The notes beneath the pieces were generated by a model. It was not told where the DNA came from. It searched no databases and was given only the letters and a program-made list of their open reading frames with translations. Both the position numbers and the translations under genes were made by a program. A stretch of 64,000 nt of DNA from Capsicum annuum (lineage: Eukaryota; Streptophyta; Magnoliopsida; Solanales; Solanaceae), in contig NC_061115.1 of NCBI RefSeq assembly GCF_002878395.1, positions 57,007,850 through 57,071,849 of the forward strand, written 5' to 3'. Of the stretch, positions 57,435-64,000 are shown one piece after another. How positions within the stretch are numbered: position 1 is the stretch's first letter; every line of letters begins with the position of its first letter.

Positions 57435-59626
57435 TGTAACACCCCATATTTACCTAGCATAATCTAAGTCCCAATACAAGAGTATTCACATATAAAATTT
57501 TTGAAACACTCCTTATTTTTCAGTTTAGAGCCTTCCATTGCGTAGGAAATTCAATTAGTTTTCCAATGATATAAAATTCGCCCAAATTTGATAATCGGGA
57601 AGTTATGGCGATTTTAAGTTTCAGTCTCAAAACCCCTTCATTTTAACATTTAGCGCATCTCAAAGAAGGCCAATCTCCCATTTGGAAAATTCCAGTGAGG
57701 GTCCGCGATCTTGCTGTGTTGCACCATAGGTTAATTTTTTTCATTTGCAGTGTCAAAGTCTGATACCACCGCGTCGCAGTGAACTTCCAGGTCCCAATCA
57801 GTGAAAGACTGTGATTTCCTCATGACACGCCATAGACCAGTTTCCCAGTTGTCCGATTCCAGTGATATGACGTGATGGTGCCACGTCGCACTACTCCAGA
57901 AAATCAATATTTTTAGTCAGTTTTGAGTTTTAGTTCCAAGGGCTTTTAAGTACTTTCCCCTTGTCCCAGTCAACCCCAAACACGAAATCAAGTCCATAAT
58001 AACCTAATTAGGTATTATTCTAATAAATTTTTTCCCAAAATGAAGAACATTCTCTCAAGTATCAAAACCCTAACTTTCAAGAATCAAGGTCAAATCTCAA
58101 GAACTCTCCATCAATCCTTCAAAATTCATCATCCAAGATATGTTAGAGTTCATCCATGGATTCCTTTCATCCATGGAGTTCAAGTATCCATTTTAATTAC
58201 AAATCTATCATCTTTTAAAGATTTATGATATTAAATTGTGATTTAAAACTATGAATCTCAGTGAACTCCCATGTATTGATTTTATACCATACTTTAATGG
58301 AATTATCGTTGTTATCAAATCCCCTATGTTTTAATATTGTTATTCTTTGAATTAGATCTTGATTTAGTGTTATAAATGTTTAAGTCATGCTATTATTTCA
58401 AGGTTTATACTATTTGTGTTTGATAAAATGCCTACAAGAGTGATTTATTTAATAAGAGCCTTCATGTTTTGGTCTTCAAGATTTAGTGTCTTTTCAGTAT
58501 TGTTGTTTTGAGTCCTAGGGGTATTGAATACCCGAAAACCATAGTTGTTTATTTATTTTAGTCTCAGTATATTATAGAATAGTCTTCAGATTATATTATG
58601 AGCATTATTAGAATAGCCATATTTCAGTCATTAAACTCAGAACAGTCTAGTATCTCTGTGTCTTTTAGTTGGGAGTAGAATTTTGCACCGAGCGAGTGCA
58701 GGGATGGCGGCTTCCCCTTCAGATAGGCAGAGTTGCTAGTAGCAGCCCCTATACTCCATAAATATGTAGCCAGCATAGGATATGAGTAGTCACCCGTCAA
58801 TTTAGGCTTGACTATCTCGCAGGGGTCACCCGTCAGTTTTAGATTGACACCCTTAGTCCTTTGGACATTATATCAGTTTAGTAGGTCAACACAACCATTG
58901 TTAGTACCTATGGCATGGTATTAACACCCTTCCACTGGGGTTATAGGTTGGACGTTGATTAGCTCAAATTAGGGAATGTCGGTTTGATGATATCTCCCAC
59001 AATCTCAGATATTATCTCAGTTACAGTCCCACCTCAATTATTCAGTCTTAGTGTTGTTTGACCAAAGCATACATATTTCAGTAATTTCAGTATTTTAGCT
59101 TACCAATTTTACTTACTTATGTTATATGCTTGGTCATGCATCCTCGGTATTTATAGATTTCCATGCATTTTCAGTATCTACAGATTCTATGCTTTTTACT
59201 TAGTACTCCATGCTTTACAAGAATGGAGTTATTAGTTCCCAAATTGCACTTCGTCCTTCAATTATCTGCAGTACAGTAGCAGTGGTGAGTCCTCATTATC
59301 TGAGGATAGATTATATTACTTCATGTCTTTATCTCAGTAGTCAGTAGAGTTAGTTGGGTCCTGTACCATCAACTCACAGTATCCAATTAGAGGCTTTTCA
59401 GACACTACAGTAAGCTATTCAAACTATTCAGATTTCAGTATTTTTGTCAGATTCACAATTCTGTAGTTATTTCATTATTAAAATCTTATGGCATTTCAGT
59501 TATTCTTCCGCATTCATGATTATATTATTCAGTGCTCACAGTAGGTACCAACTCATCGGTTAGCTTGTGGTCCCTCGGGACCGTAAGCACCATATAAGGA
59601 CTAGGGGGTAGTCTCAGGTCGTTACA
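57435..59626 (+). mobile_element. 3' LTR of element E
   Basis: Starts TGTAACACCCC and ends GGTCGTTACA. Matches 50074-52407 apart from substitutions and small indels, and lacks 121 bp between two AGTTC copies (junction at 59234-59238). Confidence 0.95.
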
Positions 59627-59830
59627 TGACTCTTCTAGACATCATAGAGTCACCTACCAGGATAGAAACAAAAAATAGGTCCAGAACACACTCTGGACCA
59701 AAACCAAAATTCACAGCCACAAATAGGGTCACGTAAGATAAAGTAGACCCCAGATTAAGTAAATAGTATACATCACGAGAAAAGAGTTTCAACATACTAG
59801 TCATGACATTAGGAGATGCCTCAGACTCCT
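59627..59830 (-). pseudogene. pol: Aspartic protease of element D, N-terminal part
   Basis: SMLKLFSRDVYYLLNLGSTL carries NLG at 59748-59756 where the family has DPG, so the catalytic Asp is lost. Then YVTLFVAVNFGFGPECVLD and VGDSMMSRRVM up to the insertion of E. The frame is open for about 60 codons. Confidence 0.85.
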
Positions 59831-61058
59831 AATAAGTAATGGTAGCATAAAGATGGTTCCGACCAGTGTCGGAACAAGATGGTGCACCCTTTGGTACCAA
59901 AGCTAAAGAAGAAGCAATACAAACCTTGTTTTCCCTAGCATCAACCTTAAAAATGGGACAATTTTTAAGCATATGCCCTAGATGACCACAGTTAAAGCAC
60001 CTGCCCCTTCCCTTATCACAGAATCAATGATGCAAGTGACCACGAAATCTACAGAAAGGATATGATGGAGCTAATTGGGCCCTACTAACTTGAGATTTGG
60101 CACCATGTGCCCTAAAATTATCACCACTTTGAAAATGCCTGTCACCCGACGGCTTTGGGTAGGCAGCACTAGCCACAATTAAGAACCAAAATTGCCCTAC
60201 TTCTTCTTGGGCCACTTACCACTATCCCTTCCACTCTGCTATTGGCCACCACCCTGCTCAGAGAGCCTAAACTTCTTGCCCTGCCTCTCCCCTAGATTAG
60301 CCTACTTCTTCTTTTCTTTCTCCATCTATTGCATTTATACCACCAACCTGGAGATATCCTTGTCCTTGATCAACAAGGTTGCTTTACTTTTTAAAATCAA
60401 GTCTCGTGACTAACCAAAATCAAACTTTCTAATCGTCGCCCTCATTCTAGAAACTAACTCCAAAGCATATCATGATAAATGGTGAAACTTAAGGCATATT
60501 CCTTGGCTAACATCTTACCCTGCTGCAAATTAACAAACTCTTCCACTTTTTCTTCCCTGAACTTCTGAGAAAAGAAGAGGTCTAGAAAAAAATTAGAAAA
60601 ATCATCCCACAAAGATGACTCAACATTGTCACCCCTTGCCTAATCCCATTCCTCGTACCATTTATAAGCCACAAATTTCAGCTGGTAGCAGAAAAATTCA
60701 TGCCCTCTATATTTATGGCATTCATAACATGAAAGATCCTTTCTATCTCATCCAGAAAAACCTGAGAATCCTCCTTCACCTTAACACCAGTAAAGGTTGA
60801 AGGGGTAAACCTTATAAACTAGCCAACCCTTGTAGCCTTAAAATATAAAGTAACATAAAAACCACACTCCGAATGAGTAGCTGCAAATTGTGGTAATATA
60901 TGAATGGACCGAAAAAACTCAACGCTTATCACATTAACTTGAGGAGTTTAGGATCGACTAGAGGGAATCGGTGGAACTCTAGAATGATCTAGAATTGGAC
61001 CCCTAGACTTGGTATGAATCCCTTCAGTAGAGTATGTCCTATCAGATTATCGAGGCAT
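59831..61058 (-). pseudogene. gag: Tekay-type gag remnant (element D)
   Basis: The ATG at 61058 opens MPR, then DRTYSTEGIHTKSRGPILD and SRVPPIPSSRS, as in element C. The core appears in fragments (FLDEIERIFHVMNA-like, 60710-60770). Two zinc fingers: a worn PFCRFRGHLHHXFC at 60020-60060, and CFNCGHLGHMLKNC at 59958-59999, with C-x2-C-x4-H-x4-C intact. A segment AKSQVSRAQLAPSYPFC lies just before them. Numerous stops and frameshifts in the first 800 bases. Confidence 0.8.
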
Positions 61059-61254
61059 GATATAAAAAGCAAACAAATAAGAATTAAAGAGGAATTCAGG
61101 ACTCAGACTCTACATCTTAAGAACAAAACACGAGAGAGAGAAACATTCCTAAATGCCTTGTAGCCTCTTCCTTATGATTGTGGTGTGCTACATACCCTTA
61201 AAAAAGACTCTACTTGATATGGCTTTATGGACTCCTAATTAACCATGAACCTAG

Positions 61255-61267
61255 GGATTTGATACCA
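61255..61267 (-). other. Primer binding site of element D
   Basis: Minus strand TGGTATCAAATCC, close to TGGTATCAGAGCC of the initiator-Met site, three or four bases from the LTR end. Confidence 0.85.
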
Positions 61268-61270
61268 ATC

Positions 61271-61350
61271 TGGCGTGACCCAAACTAGGGCCAAGTCATG
61301 TCGGGTGCCTGAAGTCCAACTTGGACCACAGACCACCCCCAATACCCAAT
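61271..61350 (-). mobile_element. 5' LTR of element D, first 80 bases only
   Basis: TGGCGTGACCCAAACTAGGG matches the LTR end of element C (TGTTATGACCCGAACCAGGG). At 61335-61350 it reads ccccAATACCCAAT, like 44698-44711 of the 3' copy, and then breaks off at the start of H. Confidence 0.8.
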
Positions 61351-63070
61351 TGATGTTGGGTGTATTTATGTATTCTAATGTCACTATTCTAGCTTATTTC
61401 GCCTTGTATTTAGAGTAAATTGAGAGCTTAATGTGTTCATATGGATATAAATTAGAATCTAAGAGTTAAAATATGTGACTAAAATTTTCAAAGTGTATTT
61501 CAAACAAGATTGATTCAAATTGATCATTTAGAATTCAATTGAGGAAACTAGTGTGACTAGCTTTAGCTAGGTATCTGTCTAGTCTATCGTGTTGGATTCT
61601 AACGTGTTTAATGAGCTCCTAAGGTTGGTATTGTGTATTTATATATGAAAATATTTGTTGATAATGTTCAAGGGTAAATTGTATCAATCCAAGGGTCAAA
61701 ACAATAAGTTAGAAATCAAAGTGAATGAAGCCCATGCTTAACTCGTGTTTCTAGTTTTCCATCTTGGATGTTGTGTTGTTTTGAGCTCTAAATTGTTGTG
61801 TTTAATGATATAGGATGCTTTGTGAATGGACTATGATGATATATGAAGGATGTAAAAGCTTTAAATAAAGTTGAAAAAACTCAAAAAGGCTCAAAATGGA
61901 TCAACAAAAGCATAATACAAAATTTGGCGCAATTGAGATATCTAAAATGTCTTAGGCGTATAAGGATAGTAGGATAGGAAAATAGGTGTGACCTATGATT
62001 CAAAAGCTATTAAATGGACCCAAAATAGTGTGTCATTGTGATGAGGTCCCATAACGACCTCCACACCCGCTTTTAAGCCTCGTGACGTTACCTCTCCTCT
62101 AGTTTCCATCTTGCGCGTCATGGCTTCCACTTCCGTTTGCAGCAAGTGCGTTGTGAGGTCGAATACATGGATTGGGACTTGTTTTCCACTATAAATACAT
62201 ATTTGTAAACATTATTATTCATCTTGGAATGTATTGGAGCATAAAAGAGGATTCTATAACTTTATAACATATGTATACATTCTTATTTTATGGTTTTGAT
62301 CATTCAAATAACCTTTTGGATGATATTTACGATTATGAGTGGCTAATAACTCCCTTTTTGGGGTTGAAGTCGAATACATGAGTGCTATTGTTTTTATTTA
62401 AGTATATTGATTTTCTTATCATTGTTGGTTGTGTTCTCAATCTAATTTTAACTATATTGAGTCTTAATCACCCTTAGAATACACCCATCATCAACCCTGT
62501 GAACTTGGGAGATGGAATAGGGAGAAAGAATGTGGAATTGAACAAAGAATGTTTCGTAGTCTCTTACGAAATAAGGAATACAAATTAGTGTCTAGGAAAG
62601 GGATAGACTTAGATTCCTTACTTGATTCAAACGTAGGATGATAGCTTAAGGAACTTAATTGGATTATTACATCCATGCTCAATGATGTAGTTGTAATGTT
62701 CATATTAGGTAATTGGTTAGAGGTCGGGAGACCATGATCATGCGATTAACCCTATGAATTGAATACCTAGATAAGTGAATTGAGGAATGAAAATCAATAA
62801 CACAGTATGATTGTTCAAAGTGGTTCAAACCTAGGTTTCACTCCTATTGATTGTCCAAGATCTTTACTTTATGCACTATTTACTTTACTTACAATTTACA
62901 AACTTCAATCTCTCTTTTGGTTACTTTTGCACTATTTGAATCTAAACTGTGAACCAAAATAGAATCTTTGTTCAAACAAGACCTGTAGGATCTATACTTG
63001 GTTTTCATTAGGCCATTTTAATACTTGATAAGACCACGTACACTTGCGTGTGCGCCTGGGCACTATTAAG
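61351..63070 (+). mobile_element. 5' LTR of Tat/Athila element H
   Basis: Starts TGATGTTGGGTG at 61351 and runs to a primer site at 63075. About 1.7 kb. It contains CGTGACGTTACC and GCGCGTCATGGC motifs (62085-62150), a TATA box at 62189-62198, and a leader with CTCCCTTTTTGGGGTTGAAG (62351), similar to LTR K. The 3' partner is beyond the window. Confidence 0.7.
62189..62198 (+). promoter_or_regulatory. TATA box of LTR H
   Basis: CTATAAATAC in a sharp AT transition, about 840 bases into the LTR. A transcript start near 62220-62230 is expected from the usual spacing. It is the clearest promoter element in the window. Whether it is used cannot be told from sequence. Confidence 0.6.
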
Positions 63071-63074
63071 ATTT

Positions 63075-63091
63075 TGGAGTTGTTGTCGTGG
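63075..63091 (+). other. Primer binding site of element H (degenerate)
   Basis: TGGAGTTGTTGTCGTGG against TGGCGCCGTTGCCGGGG: Asp-tRNA-type Athila site with about four to five changes, followed by ACTTG as in Athila elements. Confidence 0.7.
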
Positions 63092-63329
63092 ACTTGAAAT
63101 TGGGCAACTGTTTATCTTAGTTTTACTGTTAATTTTATTTGGTGTTCTTACACTTGGTCTTGGTTTTGTGATTACAAGAAATAGGTTGTAATGTTAGGAG
63201 CTGGTAAGGGATAGATATTTGGTTGAACTAAGACCCGAACTCGAACAACACCTCCATCAATGATGGAGAGACACAATCCATCTCCCCTAATTTTTGTAAA
63301 TAAAAAAAGACCAAGAGAATCCTGATATA
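63092..63329 (+). other. Leader between PBS and gag of H
   Basis: No ORF; ends in an A-rich stretch just before the gag ATG. Confidence 0.6.
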
Positions 63330-64000
63330 ATGGCTACAGAACAACAAACATGCGGGACAGTTAGGGAAGTGGCAGTCCCTCTTCTGACAAACTTGACTTC
63401 CCCAATTCAAAGACCAAATACTGGGAGGAATTTTGAGTTAAAGCATAATACACTGCAGCTTCTTATCAGTAGTGGACAGTTTGCTTGCATGTCACACGAG
63501 GATCCACAAGTCCACTTCTAGACTTTCATTGAGCTTACTAACACATTAATTCTGACTGGGGTGAATACAAATTATATAAGGTTGACACTTTTTCCCCATT
63601 CACTGTTGGCAGAAGCTAAAAGGTGGTTGAATGCGAAGCCAGCCAATTCAATCACATCATGGGATGGCTTAGCCAGAAAGTTCCTCATCCGATTCTTTCA
63701 ATCTGGAAAGACTATGAGACTTCGCAATAAGATAGTAAGCTTTAAGAAGAAACCAGATTAAAACCTCTATCATTCTTAGGAACGATTCAAAGTTCTTCTT
63801 TGGGATTGTTAACATCACCAACAATCCAATGAGGTACTTGCTCATACTTTTGTAGAAGTTCTTGATCACAATACTAAGATTTTTCTAGATTCAACCACAG
63901 GTGGTTAAGTGCTGGAATTGACTTATGATAAGCTGTAGACATTGTTGATCCACATAGCACAAAGAAATCTTGAGTGTCTTTCAGATACTAGAAATTGCAT
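63330..64000 (+). pseudogene. gag: Tat/Athila gag, N-terminal part (element H), cut by window edge
   Basis: ATG at 63330: MATEQQTCGTVREVAVPLL, then RNFELKHNTLQLLISSGQFA, HEDPQVHF, LFPHSLLAEAKRWLNAKPAN, SITSWDGLARKFLIRFF, RLRNKIVSFKKKPD (to 63758), ERFKVLLWDC, and LDSTTGG. This is the Retrotrans_gag core in Athila style (GLPSEDP, LFPFSL..A..WL, W..L..KFL..FFP). The frame is never shifted; it holds TAG at 63519, TAA at 63759, TAG at 63777, TAA at 63810, TAA at 63906 and a further TAA nearby. Each early stop fits a Gln or Trp codon with one C-to-T type change. Confidence 0.85.

Larger units (their letters stand above)
50074..59626 (+). mobile_element. Complete Tekay element E, nested in D
   Basis: LTRs of 2334 bp (50074-52407) and 2192 bp (57435-59626), PBS, gag, protease, reverse transcriptase, RNase H, integrase, chromodomain and purine tract, all in order. 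The flanks TAACT (50069-50073) and TGACT (59627-59631) match at four of five bases. The LTRs differ at about one base in ten over the first 190 bases. It is inserted in the protease gene of D in opposite orientation. Confidence 0.95.
44691..61350 (-). mobile_element. Tekay-type element D, split by E and cut by H
   Basis: 3' LTR 44691-46694 (lacking about its last 75 bases), purine tract, integrase to protease (46713-50073), then element E, then the rest of protease and gag (59627-61058), PBS (61255-61267) and the first 80 bases of the 5' LTR to 61350. Protease sequence is continuous across E when one copy of the taact/tgact repeat is dropped, and it aligns base for base with element C at 40450-40500. 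Confidence 0.85.

Overview
This 64 kb window looks like repeat-dense plant nuclear DNA, probably pericentromeric heterochromatin. Every protein match I can make is to LTR retrotransposons. I found no host gene, tRNA, rRNA or CRISPR array. Solanaceae is my best guess for the family, from the style of the LTRs (GGTCCGT-type motifs and CCTRTTATATGAGGG-type repeats) and the mix of Tekay/Del chromoviruses with Tat/Athila elements. That is recognition from memory, not a database result. All coding regions carry stops and frameshifts, so nothing here looks autonomous.

Layout: 1-2053 is a minus-strand Tekay-like LTR running off the left edge. 2054-2835 is unclassified AT-rich DNA with a TTA microsatellite. 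2836-5154 is the LTR and 3' end of a minus-strand Tat/Athila element (L). 5155-15447 is a plus-strand Tekay composite: a truncated 3' half (A), an LTR, a nearly full internal region (B), and a second LTR. 15448-20347 is a minus-strand Tat element (J: integrase, post-integrase motif, 3' ORF) split by a plus-strand LTR (I, 15935-17901). 20348-33497 is a plus-strand Tat element (G: LTR, gag, 3' UTR, LTR) whose gag is split by a complete 8.5 kb element (F, 21927-30476). F has no reverse transcriptase or integrase and carries an ORF like the putative plant transposon protein family. 33500-35125 is a Tat/Athila reverse transcriptase-RNase H remnant (N).

35237-44027 is a minus-strand Tekay-type element (C) with both LTRs, PBS, gag and pol. 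44028-44690 is unclassified, rich in palindromic CCTACG motifs. 44691-61350 is another minus-strand Tekay element (D), split inside its protease by a complete plus-strand Tekay element (E, 50074-59626). E is flanked by the near-identical 5-bp repeats taact and tgact. D's 5' LTR is broken at 61350 by the LTR of a plus-strand Tat/Athila element (H), whose gag runs off the right edge.

The elements do not work together as a pathway; they record successive insertion, deletion and decay. The main interest is structural: two nested insertions supported by near-matching target duplications and by coding continuity, a pol-less element with a structured LTR end, a 61-bp triple repeat, deletions at short direct repeats, and decay dominated by C-to-T type stops. 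I do not see a new biological system in the sense of a functional gene set.
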